Assembly: GCA_039808845.1 (NCBI GenBank)
Contig: JBDHTS010000055.1
Span: 1-15,704 of the forward strand
Direction of reading: 5' to 3'
From: JBDHTS01 sp039808845
Lineage (GTDB): Bacteria > Pseudomonadota > Alphaproteobacteria > Micavibrionales > Micavibrionaceae
Length of the DNA: 15,704 bases
The notes under the pieces were generated by a model. It was not told where the DNA came from. It worked only from the letters and a program-made list of their open reading frames with translations, and did not search any database. Position 1 is the first letter of the stretch; each line of letters opens with the position of its first letter. Made by a program: the position numbers and the translations under genes. Of the stretch, positions 6,078 to 14,301 are shown in pieces.

Positions 6078-7780
6078 GCCGCAGCCAGCCTGCCGTCCCG
6101 AAGCGTGAAGACCGTATCGGCGACGGCGATAATATCCCGTTGGTGCGAGACCGCGATGATGGTCACTTGCGATTTTAGCCGGCCAAAGGTTTCGCACAGT
6201 TGCGCCGCCGTTTCCGCATCGAGCGCCGAGAGCGGCTCGTCGAGCAGCAGCAGGGCGGGTTTTCTGACCAAGGCCCGGGCAAGCATCAGGCGCTGGCGTT
6301 GCCCTCCTGAAAGGCGTCCGCCGCGTTCGCCGACCGTGGTATCGAGGCCTTCGGGAAAATGTTTTTCATCGATGACAAGCCCTGCAAGTTTCAGCGCCTC
6401 AAGAATGTCGTCATCCGTATAGCCGGAGCGGTGCAGGGTCACGTTGGCCCGGATCGTATCGTTCAGCAAAACCGGTTCCTGCGGAAGGTAACCGAGGCGC
6501 GAACGATAGGCGGCGAACCGGTTTTCCTCCAGCGGGGCGGCATCCAGAAGCATATGACCGCTCTGGGGAATCTGAAGCCCGGTCAGAACATCGAGCAGGG
6601 TCGATTTTCCGGCGCCCGAAGGACCGAGGACGACGGTCAGGCTGCTGGCTGGAAACCGGGCCGAAAGACCATCAAGCACCGAGCGCTCGTCATAACCGAA
6701 GCTGATATTGGACAGTTCCAGAACACGCCAGTCCGGCAAGGTCGGCCCGTCGCCGGACGGTTCACGGACAGCCGCCAATTGATCGCGATGACGCTTGTAA
6801 GCATCCAGTATACCATCAAACCCTGTCAGGTTCTGATAAGCGGTCTGAAACACGGACATGTAGGACATCAGACGCTGCAGCAAAATCGCCATGAACATCA
6901 GCTGCGCCAATGGCTGTGGCCAGACAATAGTGAACATGACGACGCCGAAACACAGACACAGGGCGAAGGCAGGCTCGAACATACTCTGCAGCGTGGCCTT
7001 GCTCAAAACTTCCCGCCGGTACAGAACGCCCAGCTTTTCCGTGCTCTGGGTCAGAAGCGGGCTGAGCGTTCCCTGAAGATTCATCGCCTTGATGCTTTTG
7101 ATGCCGTTCAGGATCTGTGTGACGCGGTCGGCAAGCTTGCTGCGTTCCGTAGCCTGCAGGGCGCAGACATCGCGATGAATTCGAATCAGCGCGCGGATGC
7201 AAAAGAAAATCGCGCCGCCGATGATGAACGCCGAAGCGGCAATAAGGGGCGAGGCGATAAACGACAGCCCGGCATAAAGGAAAACCTGAAACAACGCCGA
7301 AATAAACCGCACCAGTGCAGGAAAGGCGAAACCCAGGCGATCCGGTTCCCCGGTGATCAGGTTGCTCATCTCCCCAATGCGCAGGCTTACGAAATACGGC
7401 CAGCGCGCCTCCATCAGGCCTGTGACCAGTTCATCCCGCACATCGCGCGCGACGACGGACGACGCGCGCCCGGCCTCGTGCAGGGAAAGGACGTTCAGAA
7501 CGGATTTGAGGAGAATTCCCGTAAAAAAAACACCAAGCAGCAGGGGCATGGAGGGCGTGAGGGATACGGCCGCAAATGCCTGTCTGATAGCAGTCGTCAT
7601 GGCATCCGGCGGCATGTCCGCGTTTTGCCCGTCCAGCACCAGGGCGATGACAGGAAGGATGCTTAAAAGTCCGATGCTTTCAAACAACAGGGCCAGCGTG
7701 CTCAATCCCACGCAGCGCCAGACCAGCCTGGGATACCGTGCGAGCAGAAAACCGGCAATGCGCGGCAACCGATGAATCAT
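6074..7780 (-). CDS. ABC exporter, membrane and ATPase domains fused
   Basis: A 568-residue half-transporter that would work as a homodimer in the inner membrane. Hydrophobic segments near 20-50, 80-100, 160-200 and 268-310 form the transmembrane domain. The nucleotide-binding domain (about 353-568) is complete: Walker A GPSGAGKST (386-394), Q-loop Gln434 in YLPQEP, signature LSGGQ (490-494), Walker B LLLLDE (510-515), and switch His546 in VSHQ. This architecture fits PglK/MsbA-like flippases of lipid-linked saccharides. In this operon it is the best candidate for flipping the finished oligosaccharide or one of its precursors. Both ends overlap neighbours by ATGA (6074-6077 and 7777-7780). 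A peptide exporter is possible, but no peptidase domain is present. Confidence 0.93.
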   Translation of the reverse strand: MIHRLPRIAGFLLARYPRLVWRCVGLSTLALLFESIGLLSILPVIALVLDGQNADMPPDAMTTAIRQAFAAVSLTPSMPLLLGVFFTGILLKSVLNVLSLHEAGRASSVVARDVRDELVTGLMEARWPYFVSLRIGEMSNLITGEPDRLGFAFPALVRFISALFQVFLYAGLSFIASPLIAASAFIIGGAIFFCIRALIRIHRDVCALQATERSKLADRVTQILNGIKSIKAMNLQGTLSPLLTQSTEKLGVLYRREVLSKATLQSMFEPAFALCLCFGVVMFTIVWPQPLAQLMFMAILLQRLMSYMSVFQTAYQNLTGFDGILDAYKRHRDQLAAVREPSGDGPTLPDWRVLELSNISFGYDERSVLDGLSARFPASSLTVVLGPSGAGKSTLLDVLTGLQIPQSGHMLLDAAPLEENRFAAYRSRLGYLPQEPVLLNDTIRANVTLHRSGYTDDDILEALKLAGLVIDEKHFPEGLDTTVGERGGRLSGGQRQRLMLARALVRKPALLLLDEPLSALDAETAAQLCETFGRLKSQVTIIAVSHQRDIIAVADTVFTLRDGRLAAA

Positions 7781-8544
7781 GGCAGCTTGTCCATGCTGCC
7801 ATCCTGATATTCGGGACCGGCGATCAGCAGATCTTCCCGCGTGTTTCCGAAAGGAAGCCCCTGCGGCTGGGGCAGGATCCAGGCGTCGAATCCTTTACTG
7901 CGAATGTCATGGCAAAGTTTAAACAGGTATTCATCGTTTCCTGTGAAGGAAGGCAGAGTGCTGGAGCGGCCGTCGGTTACGGGCGCCGGCGGCATGGCCG
8001 CCATTTGCCGTCCCCATTCTTTCGCAAAGGACTGCCCGCGCTGGCAGGCCGCAAAACGGGATTTTTTATCTGCGTTTGGAATATCGCCGATCAGCATCAG
8101 CCCCCCGGGCGAGAGCAGGGACAATCCCTTTTCAACGAAAGCTTGAGCCGTTTCCCTGTCGGGCAAAGCGGAAAACACATTATAAATGAGAATTTTTGAA
8201 AATGGTCGAGACGGTTGATAGGATAGAAAATCGCCGCCGTGGAATGTGCAGTTTTCCTTGCCGAATGTTTTTTCCAGGGCTGCAATGACGGCGGGATGGT
8301 CAAGACCCACTGCCTCTCCCACCACGAAACTGGCCGGTATCAATGTGTTCCCCATGCCGCAACCGGCATCGAGCAGCCGATCCTCCGGACGCAGCCGCAA
8401 CTTTGACTGGATATCTGCGAAAATCAGCTTCTCTGCTGCTGCTTGGGCTGGGTAACGGCCATTCTGTTCGGTAAAGGACAGTCCGGCTTCGGTGAAGCGC
8501 GCAAAGGTCTCGTATTTCAGGCGGCGCTGGCTGTCGTCGGTCAT
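7777..8544 (-). CDS. Class I SAM-dependent methyltransferase
   Basis: A 255-residue Rossmann-fold methyltransferase. The SAM-binding glycine motif is LLDAGCGMGN (57-66), followed by motif II VGLDHP (79-84) and the acid-containing HGGDFLSY (102-109). The segment LSPGGLMLIGDIPN (144-157) is the usual post-motif strand. Length is normal for small-molecule methyltransferases. ATG 8544 is preferred over the ATG further upstream because it overlaps the previous stop as ATGA (8541-8544). Placed between an acyltransferase and an exporter in a glycan operon, it probably methylates a sugar hydroxyl, amine or acyl substituent. The target cannot be told from the sequence. Confidence 0.85.
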   Translation of the reverse strand: MTDDSQRRLKYETFARFTEAGLSFTEQNGRYPAQAAAEKLIFADIQSKLRLRPEDRLLDAGCGMGNTLIPASFVVGEAVGLDHPAVIAALEKTFGKENCTFHGGDFLSYQPSRPFSKILIYNVFSALPDRETAQAFVEKGLSLLSPGGLMLIGDIPNADKKSRFAACQRGQSFAKEWGRQMAAMPPAPVTDGRSSTLPSFTGNDEYLFKLCHDIRSKGFDAWILPQPQGLPFGNTREDLLIAGPEYQDGSMDKLP

Positions 8545-9524
8545 TCGGGTTGTCCTGCAGTGTTGCATATCAAGGTCCAGCCTAGATCAATCCGTGGCGC
8601 AGGGCTGAATCCTTTTTTGAAGTCGCCGATATGATACTGCTTGTCGTCGACCGAACCTTTCGGATAAACGTCCCCGGCATTGAAGATCATCTGACCTCTT
8701 GCTTTGGCACGCATCATGCCCTGCCAGGTCAGAAAATGGGCCAGAGGCTTGTCGAACAGGGAGCGTTCGTAAATTCCTACGCCGTAAATTGTCGTTTTGC
8801 CTTCGTCCATATACAGGGCTGCCGAAACCAGCTGTCCGTCAAGGTGGCCGCAGAGCATTTCGGCACATCCGGCCGCGATCATATCGAAATGCGTGTCCCA
8901 GCTTTCTTTCGAACGCGTCACGCGGCCTGCAACATGGGCATGAAAAGCGCGGATTTCCTCATAAAGAGCGCGGTCCGGGTTTGCCCGGTCGATGACGGTC
9001 AAGCGCAACGATTTCTCACCCCAGTGGATCAGGGAGGAATAGCTTTTCCGGATTCCCTGACGGATAACCGGCTCCGGCTGCGTCAGATCGATGATCGAAG
9101 CGAACAGGGGAACAGGGGATGCGCCGGCCTTCAGCAGCCTGTCCCCGAACAGGTCGAGAACACTATCTTCTAGTCCAGTGCGGACGGAAATCGTTTCAAT
9201 GGAATGCTCCTGGGACAGGGATAAAAGCGTATCGATTGCCAGCTGAGTCTTTTGCCGTGTCGCGGCATCGGGGACCGAATGAATAAGGATGTAGGTGCCA
9301 TTATATTTCAGATGCCGGCTCAGCATCTGGCACGGCACGACGATCCGCGCCTTGTTCTGTTCCGCCACGGCGAAAGTCAGGTCGATGCAGTCCGGCCCGA
9401 AATAGGCGGCATGGTAACGTGCGAGAAACCGCAGCGACAGGACATCCAGCCGCGGAAAATCCTGCCCTTCGAGCAGGCGGTAAAACCGTTCCGGATCGTC
9501 TTTCAGAAAAATGATCTCAGCCAT
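8541..9524 (-). CDS. FemAB/GNAT-like acyl- or aminoacyltransferase
   Basis: A 327-residue protein resembling the FemAB-like GNAT superfamily. Residues 155-172 (RQGIRKSYSSLIHWGEKS) match the basic segment R-x3-R-K-S that precedes the second GNAT domain. ISVR at 112-115 and MLCGHLDGQLVSAALYMDEG (223-242) give the expected beta strands with a small-residue turn. The C-terminal IGDFKKGFSP (299-308) resembles the conserved ending 'I-x2-F-K-x2-F' of that group. Members transfer an acyl or aminoacyl group to an amine or hydroxyl; several act in exopolysaccharide or peptidoglycan synthesis. With the adjacent methyltransferase and asparagine-synthase-like gene it suggests an amino-acid-like substituent on the glycan. 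The start is 6 bases downstream of the preceding stop, with only a weak ribosome binding site. Confidence 0.72.
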   Translation of the reverse strand: MAEIIFLKDDPERFYRLLEGQDFPRLDVLSLRFLARYHAAYFGPDCIDLTFAVAEQNKARIVVPCQMLSRHLKYNGTYILIHSVPDAATRQKTQLAIDTLLSLSQEHSIETISVRTGLEDSVLDLFGDRLLKAGASPVPLFASIIDLTQPEPVIRQGIRKSYSSLIHWGEKSLRLTVIDRANPDRALYEEIRAFHAHVAGRVTRSKESWDTHFDMIAAGCAEMLCGHLDGQLVSAALYMDEGKTTIYGVGIYERSLFDKPLAHFLTWQGMMRAKARGQMIFNAGDVYPKGSVDDKQYHIGDFKKGFSPAPRIDLGWTLICNTAGQPE

Positions 9525-9530
9525 GCAAAC

Positions 9531-11135
9531 CTATTGGGGATCGTCCCGGAACAACGGCGAAAATCCGGTATTCCCAGCCTTCAGGATAGACGCTGCCAGC
9601 ATATTTTCAAGACGGTCCCAGTCTATATGGGCGCGGTTGGCGTCATCATAAAATATGCTATGAATTTCAGCCCGCTGGGTCAGAAGCCGCATGGCGTCTT
9701 CGCTGTAAAGCGTTGGATAGTTGTTAAGAATAAGCAGCGGCTTTCCACTGAACATACTGGGCACTAGGGTTGTAGACCCCAGGTCACAGCTGACCAGCAT
9801 ATCGTAATCGCTGTAAACGTCCTCGAAAGGTTTTGTGATGCATGGCGCGCCGTATTTTTCGGGAAAACGCTCCGGTGGAAACTCCATGAAGGCAGGATGC
9901 TGTTTCAGGGTCACGTCCCATCCCAGCTTTTGCAGTTCCCTTACCAGCCTGGCATTGAAATCCAGGGACTGCCTGACGGAAGGATAAGGCGCCCCCAGGC
10001 CGCGGTCGTAAATCGGACAGAGCGGGATCAGCAGCAACGATTTGCCGCTGCTTTTTCCACGCTGAATACTGAACGCGTTTTCTTCGTGCGGAAAAGCGTC
10101 AAAGGACAGGGCAGGAAAAAGCTTGCGAAAAACCGGATGAAAATTTTTTTCCAGAAGCGTTTTCGAGGTTGCGCTGAAAGCATGAAACGCCGAAGTCCCT
10201 GCGTAATTCGTCAGTCCGATCAGCGGATAAATGTAGATCGCCGAGCCGCAGCCATGGTCGATGACATGCGTTTCACCGCCGTTTTTCTGCACCGCGTAGC
10301 GCAGCAAAACATTCCATGCGCCGCCCAGATTGCTGACGAGCCGGCGGGGCAGTCTGTGAGGCGAAGACAGCGCCTGCGCCACATAGCGCTGCGTGGTAAT
10401 CAAGCCGAGGCCGATCTGCCTGCGCAGCCAGGTTCTGCCTGGCGGGTTCAGGGCAATGCGCCGTTCGAGAATGGATTCCATGATGGCGGCGATGTTATTG
10501 ATCAATTGCATTTCCTCAAATGTTTCGCGCAGGTCGTTGCGCCGCAGTTTGCGGAAGAATGCGGAGGGCTCGGTATAAAAGCCTGACAGGTTTTTGCTGC
10601 GGCAGAAATCCTGCACGACCCGATCGGTGCCGGTAACGGCCGTATGATGCTGCGGATTGAAAAGGAGCAAGGGGTCGCGGCGGATTGTTTTTTGCTGCAG
10701 CCGGTTGCGCATCATGCGTAAAGGCCAGCGCCAGGGAGGATCCTTCACAGGCCCGGCCAGAAGCGTCTTGCAGGCTGGCTGGTCGGGCAGGTTTTGCTGG
10801 CCCGGCACGTTTCTTGAGCCGTCCTGAGATATATAGGCCGCCCAGAAAGGATAATGGTCCCGCGAGAAAATCAGGTTTTTCTCCTGCGTCGCGGCCGATG
10901 CCGCCTGGGTCAGACGAATGAAGGAATGGATAAGGACCGGCCATGAGGCTGCGATCAATTCGGGCGCGGTCAGGGGCGCAAAACCCGGGCGTTTTTCCCA
11001 ATCCGTCATCAGATCGAAAATCTTTTCATGCAGGCGCTGGACGAGGTTCAGAAACTCGTCCGGATTGTCCGGCCAGAAAAACGGGTCGCTCCGCAGGGGA
11101 AGGATATCCTCCGGCTCGCAGGGGATTTCCGTCAT
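9531..11135 (-). CDS. GT-B-like transferase resembling LIC12162/capsule synthesis families
   Basis: A 534-residue soluble protein. The N-terminal region contains FFWPDNPDEF (19-28), without a recognised domain. The middle has VIDHGCGSAIYIYPL (291-305), the His-Gly motif found in capsule-synthesis and CDP-glycerol transferase-type GT-B enzymes. The C-terminal half has LLLIPLCPIYDRGL (367-380), VTLKQHPAF (408-416) and YDMLVSCDLGSTTLVPSMF (444-462). The last is the acidic plus G-S-T-T pattern that binds the nucleotide donor in those families, followed by GKPLLILNN. This most resembles the putative transferases of the LIC12162 type that occur beside nonulosonic acid genes. Placed two genes after a PseF-like enzyme, it is a good candidate to use the CMP-sugar as donor. 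AAGGA about 9 bases upstream supports the start. The family call is by motif only. Confidence 0.65.
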   Translation of the reverse strand: MTEIPCEPEDILPLRSDPFFWPDNPDEFLNLVQRLHEKIFDLMTDWEKRPGFAPLTAPELIAASWPVLIHSFIRLTQAASAATQEKNLIFSRDHYPFWAAYISQDGSRNVPGQQNLPDQPACKTLLAGPVKDPPWRWPLRMMRNRLQQKTIRRDPLLLFNPQHHTAVTGTDRVVQDFCRSKNLSGFYTEPSAFFRKLRRNDLRETFEEMQLINNIAAIMESILERRIALNPPGRTWLRRQIGLGLITTQRYVAQALSSPHRLPRRLVSNLGGAWNVLLRYAVQKNGGETHVIDHGCGSAIYIYPLIGLTNYAGTSAFHAFSATSKTLLEKNFHPVFRKLFPALSFDAFPHEENAFSIQRGKSSGKSLLLIPLCPIYDRGLGAPYPSVRQSLDFNARLVRELQKLGWDVTLKQHPAFMEFPPERFPEKYGAPCITKPFEDVYSDYDMLVSCDLGSTTLVPSMFSGKPLLILNNYPTLYSEDAMRLLTQRAEIHSIFYDDANRAHIDWDRLENMLAASILKAGNTGFSPLFRDDPQ

Positions 11136-11138
11136 GGT

Positions 11139-12020
11139 TTATTCCTTTGGCGGCCAGCGTGCGGGGTTGAGAAGATCGGGATCGCCGGAATGGAAGGACG
11201 CCCAATCCAGGGCAGGGCATCGTGTATCGAAAGCATGCGCGATTTCTTTCCATTCCGAAAGCCTGGTGACGCCGACCACAATATGATCCGTTTCGGCAAG
11301 GGATTTCAGATATCCCAGAGCGCCCGCGAGCGGGGTCGTTCCTGCCTCCCGGCATGCTGCGTGAAAACGCTGCAGCAAGGGTTTGTAAGGCGTGAAGAAC
11401 GAAGGAAGAGAATCCGCAGGCATCAGCAACAGGCCCTGCAGGAAAGCGGAACGTATATGAATCTCAACGCCGCGTTCGGCCAGCTTGCGTAAATGCCCCG
11501 AACGCGGCAGGCGCTGGTCGACAACGCTGACAGGCACCTGCACAATGTCGATGGGACCAAGCAGGAGCAGGCGGTCGATATCCTCCGCCGTGTAAACCGA
11601 GGCGCCGATTTTCCGGACAAGTCCTGCTTCTTTCAAATCCTGCATCGCCCGCCAGGCCGAAGATCCGTCCTGCCCGAACAGTTTTGCGGCATTATGATCC
11701 AGCAAGGCATAGGCAGACGGTCTGCAGAGCCGTCCCAGCGAGTCCATGAAAGCCTGCCGGACATCCGGGTGTTTTAAATTGGTTTTGGTGACGATGCGCA
11801 GATGGGGCAGCGGCGGCAAAAGGCCGCCCAGAACGTTTTCGCTGTCCCCATATCCCGGCGCGGTATCGATCACGGCATTCGGGTCGCGGGCGATGGCGGC
11901 TTCCAGAATGCCTGAAGCCTCTTCCGGTGCAACCTGGCCGCCGGTATTGGAAATGCCATAGGGAATCCCGAACTGAACGGTGCCGAGCGCGAGGCGGGGA
12001 GAAGGATCAGGCGGCTTCAT
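11139..12020 (-). CDS. Aldo/keto reductase
   Basis: A 293-residue TIM-barrel NAD(P)H-dependent oxidoreductase. It opens with LALGTVQFGIPYG (10-22). The catalytic tetrad can be assigned as Asp52 and Tyr57 in IDTAPGYGDSE (51-61), Lys79 in VTKTN, and His109 in LLDHN. VRKIGASVYT (135-144) and VQVPVSVVDQR (160-170) follow the family pattern. The length is slightly short but complete. Members in polysaccharide clusters reduce or isomerise keto-sugar intermediates. The gene overlaps the end of the cytidylyltransferase gene by 14 bases, so it very likely acts in the same sugar pathway. The exact substrate is unknown. Confidence 0.9.
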   Translation of the reverse strand: MKPPDPSPRLALGTVQFGIPYGISNTGGQVAPEEASGILEAAIARDPNAVIDTAPGYGDSENVLGGLLPPLPHLRIVTKTNLKHPDVRQAFMDSLGRLCRPSAYALLDHNAAKLFGQDGSSAWRAMQDLKEAGLVRKIGASVYTAEDIDRLLLLGPIDIVQVPVSVVDQRLPRSGHLRKLAERGVEIHIRSAFLQGLLLMPADSLPSFFTPYKPLLQRFHAACREAGTTPLAGALGYLKSLAETDHIVVGVTRLSEWKEIAHAFDTRCPALDWASFHSGDPDLLNPARWPPKE

Positions 12021-12717
12021 TGACCGCTCTATACATCGCTTCGGCCATTTGCCACTGGTCCGGCGTGTCGATATCGGTCACGCGCCGCGCGTCGACGGGA
12101 AAGCCCCGGAAGACGAGGTCGCTGCCCGCTCCGGCGCTTTGCTGCAGAAATTGATAACTGTAGAAGCAGAACATGGCCGCGTCGAAATAGGCTGGCTTCA
12201 GATCCTGCGACCGGATCGCGAAACCGCCCGGCACGGCGGGCGCCAGCATGCCTTTCTCCTCCATCCGGAACGCCCATTCGATGGGGCAGGGGAAAGGGGC
12301 GACCGCCAGCAACGGATTCAGGAGGTCGCCGGCCTCGAACACCGAGGCGGCCTCTTTCAGATCCTGCGAGAACAGCATGGGGCTGGTGGCGTAAAGCAGC
12401 GCCACCGTATCGAAACAGCCGCCTTGCTCTGCGAATTGCTGCGCCACATATTTCACGACGGGCAGGATCGGCGTCATGTCGTCGGACAGTTCGGGCGGGC
12501 GTTTGAAGTCGACATTCGCGCCATAGGTTTCCGCCACGCCCGCGATCTCGTCGCTGTCGGTCGAGACATTGACGACGTCGAACGTGTCGCTTTCGAGCGC
12601 CGCCCGGATCGTATGCGCGATCATCGGCTTTCCATGGAAATCGCGGATGTTCTTGCCGGGAACCCGCTTCGACCCGCTGCGCGCGGGAATGACGGCCAGC
12701 CGTTTTTTTCTGCTCAT
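12007..12717 (-). CDS. pseF: Pseudaminic acid cytidylyltransferase (CMP-nonulosonate synthetase)
   Basis: A 236-residue cytoplasmic nucleotidyltransferase that joins a nonulosonic acid to CMP from CTP, activating it for transfer. The CTP-binding loop IPARSGSKRVPGKNI is at 10-24, followed by FHGKPMIAHTI (27-37) and STDSDEIA (52-59). Also seen are LLYATSPML (107-115), the RSQDL segment (169-173) and DIDTPDQW (215-222). The RSQD-L-x2-A-Y-x-D-A pattern and the short length without a C-terminal phosphatase domain fit PseF better than sialic acid NeuA, though a legionaminic or other nonulosonate enzyme cannot be excluded. The start ATG overlaps the stop of the WbqC-like gene (12714-12717). Its presence gives the operon's theme: a CMP-activated acidic sugar. 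Confidence 0.87.
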   Translation of the reverse strand: MSRKKRLAVIPARSGSKRVPGKNIRDFHGKPMIAHTIRAALESDTFDVVNVSTDSDEIAGVAETYGANVDFKRPPELSDDMTPILPVVKYVAQQFAEQGGCFDTVALLYATSPMLFSQDLKEAASVFEAGDLLNPLLAVAPFPCPIEWAFRMEEKGMLAPAVPGGFAIRSQDLKPAYFDAAMFCFYSYQFLQQSAGAGSDLVFRGFPVDARRVTDIDTPDQWQMAEAMYRAVNEAA

Positions 12718-13427
12718 GATGATACGCCGCTCCTTAAAATCTTCAGGCTGTCCGGCCCGCAGTTGAACAGCAGGTCGATCGCCGACATATACGGTTCGAA
12801 AGGCGGGTAAAGCTGCGGATAGACCGGATGATCGTACACATGATAATGCACGGCAATGCCCGCCTTGTCGAAATCGTCGCTGGCGTCAATATAATCCTTC
12901 GATCCCGGCGCGGAAAGATAGTCTTTGGACCCCCGCGTGCGGCAGATATCCGCCAGCAGCGTTGCCTTTTTTCCGGAAGCGCCAAGCCCTGAGGATTGCA
13001 GCAACGGCGTGACAATCCCAAAAACGCCGCACAGCCAGGTAATCAGGGCAATGTTCAAAGGACCGATTCCTTTCACCGAGGCGGTTTCCAGAAGCGTGAA
13101 CAAAGGCTCGCCATGCTCCTTGAAAAACGGGGCCTTTTCATAACTATGCCGGATGGCGCCGATATTCTTTTGCAGGAATTTTTCACGATCCGCGATCTGG
13201 ATATCGCTGATCAGGGTATCGCGGTTGCCCTTGATCTGCGCCGGGACGTTGATCCAGGCCGGACCGCTGGCCGTTTTGATGCGGTTGCGCTGCTGCCAGC
13301 TTCGATGCTCGAACTGGACGGAGTCGAGGAAGACGAATTCATCCACCCGGTCGATCATGGCGAAATAGCCGATCCAGGGCAGGTAGGTCGGCTGCATGAT
13401 GGCGATGGTTCCGCCCGGCAATGGCAT
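12714..13427 (-). CDS. WbqC-like family protein, first gene of the operon
   Basis: A 237-residue protein with the WbqC family N-terminus: IAIMQPTYLPWIGYFAMI (8-25), DEFVFLDSVQFEHRSWQQRN (29-48), then a middle helix bundle. Its C-terminal part has SKDYLSAPGSKDYID (167-181), resembling the family's conserved Y-x-S/N-x3-G segment. WbqC-like proteins occur in O-antigen, capsule and nonulosonic acid loci. Their biochemical role is not settled; a transferase acting on a sugar or amino acid has been suggested. AAGGG lies a few bases upstream of the ATG and supports the start. As the first gene after a divergent intergenic region it probably carries the operon promoter, but I see no clear promoter for this strand. 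Confidence 0.85.
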   Translation of the reverse strand: MPLPGGTIAIMQPTYLPWIGYFAMIDRVDEFVFLDSVQFEHRSWQQRNRIKTASGPAWINVPAQIKGNRDTLISDIQIADREKFLQKNIGAIRHSYEKAPFFKEHGEPLFTLLETASVKGIGPLNIALITWLCGVFGIVTPLLQSSGLGASGKKATLLADICRTRGSKDYLSAPGSKDYIDASDDFDKAGIAVHYHVYDHPVYPQLYPPFEPYMSAIDLLFNCGPDSLKILRSGVSS

Positions 13428-13491
13428 CTTTCCCTTTGATATTTCTCGATCTTTCTTCTAATAACATAGGGAGGAACGAAGGAGAACAGAA
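13428..13491. promoter_or_regulatory. Divergent promoter region between two glycan transcription units
   Basis: These 64 bases lie between the start codons of the leftward nine-gene operon and the rightward PhyH gene, and are visibly AT-richer than the coding DNA around them. For the rightward unit, TTGATA (13436-13441) and TAATAA (13459-13464) are spaced by 17 bases, a plausible but imperfect sigma-70 promoter. AAGGAG (13479-13484) sits 7 bases before the PhyH ATG. For the leftward operon, AAGGG near 13432-13436 is the ribosome binding site. No convincing promoter is visible on that strand. Both units could be controlled together from this gap. Confidence 0.45.
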
Positions 13492-14301
13492 ATGAAAGCC
13501 GCCGCGCGCGAAACCGCTTCCGCTCTTCCACGGAATTTTGTGGAAAACGGCTATGCGATCATCGATACGAACGCCTTCGATCTGTCCATTCCCGCTTTGT
13601 CGCGCGGATTGGCGGAATGGCTCGCGTCCTGTGAATTCGGCAACCTGAAACTGAATAAAAAGTTCGAGACGCTGGCGGAACTGGTTTCGCATGTTCATGA
13701 CGGCGAAACCGACAACGCCGTAACCGCCCGGATTTATCAGGTGCTGCCCACGGTTCCGCTGGTCTATGAATTCCTGGCCCAATCCTCTTTGCTGGAAACG
13801 CTGAATGCCTATGGCATCGTCAAGCCGAGCCTCGGCACCGTGCCGCTGATCCGGATCGACAGGCCGGGCGACACGAAATACGCGACGCCGTGGCACCAGG
13901 ACAAATGGTTCTCCCTCTCCTCCGACCATTCGGTCGTGATGTGGGCGCCGATGGGCGAACTCGACGCCTCGATGGGCTATCTCCAGATCATTCCCGGCTC
14001 GCACAAGCAGGGAATCGTTGATTTCAAAAAACGGGAAACGGGGCGGGAACCGTATGAGCCCGTCATCCCGCCGGATGAATCAAAATCCGTTCCCGTCGCG
14101 ATGAAATACGGAGAGATGATTGTCTTCCATCAGGATCTGCTGCACCGGTCGAACATCAACCAGTCGCCGCGCTGCCGCGTCAGCCTGCAGCTGAGGTTTA
14201 ACGATATGTTCCGGCAGCCCTTTCCGCACACGACCTTCACCGCGAACCACAGCGAGCACGTCCTGACGCGGCAGGCCGGGTTTCTGAAGAATGCGGGATG
14301 A
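13492..14301 (+). CDS. PhyH-type Fe(II)/2-oxoglutarate dioxygenase
   Basis: A 269-residue member of the phytanoyl-CoA dioxygenase family, which hydroxylates or otherwise oxidises small molecules using Fe(II), O2 and 2-oxoglutarate. The iron-binding H-x-D is His135/Asp137 in TPWHQDKW, and the distal His is His218 in DLLHRSNIN. The conserved LQIIPGSHKQG lies at 164-174, and Arg229 (or Arg235) would bind the 2-oxoglutarate carboxylate. Length is normal. AAGGAG precedes the ATG. Its stop overlaps the next gene by 11 bases, so the dioxygenase and the methyltransferase are probably co-translated and act on the same compound, likely a sugar or lipid part of the surface glycan. The substrate is unknown. 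Confidence 0.88.
   Translation: MKAAARETASALPRNFVENGYAIIDTNAFDLSIPALSRGLAEWLASCEFGNLKLNKKFETLAELVSHVHDGETDNAVTARIYQVLPTVPLVYEFLAQSSLLETLNAYGIVKPSLGTVPLIRIDRPGDTKYATPWHQDKWFSLSSDHSVVMWAPMGELDASMGYLQIIPGSHKQGIVDFKKRETGREPYEPVIPPDESKSVPVAMKYGEMIVFHQDLLHRSNINQSPRCRVSLQLRFNDMFRQPFPHTTFTANHSEHVLTRQAGFLKNAG

Noticed and set aside
6359..7666. 435-codon open frame on the + strand
   Set aside because: Antisense to the ABC exporter, whose Walker and signature motifs fix the real strand.
11980..12810. 276-codon open frame on the + strand
   Set aside because: Antisense to the cytidylyltransferase gene, with an Arg/His-rich translation and no motif.
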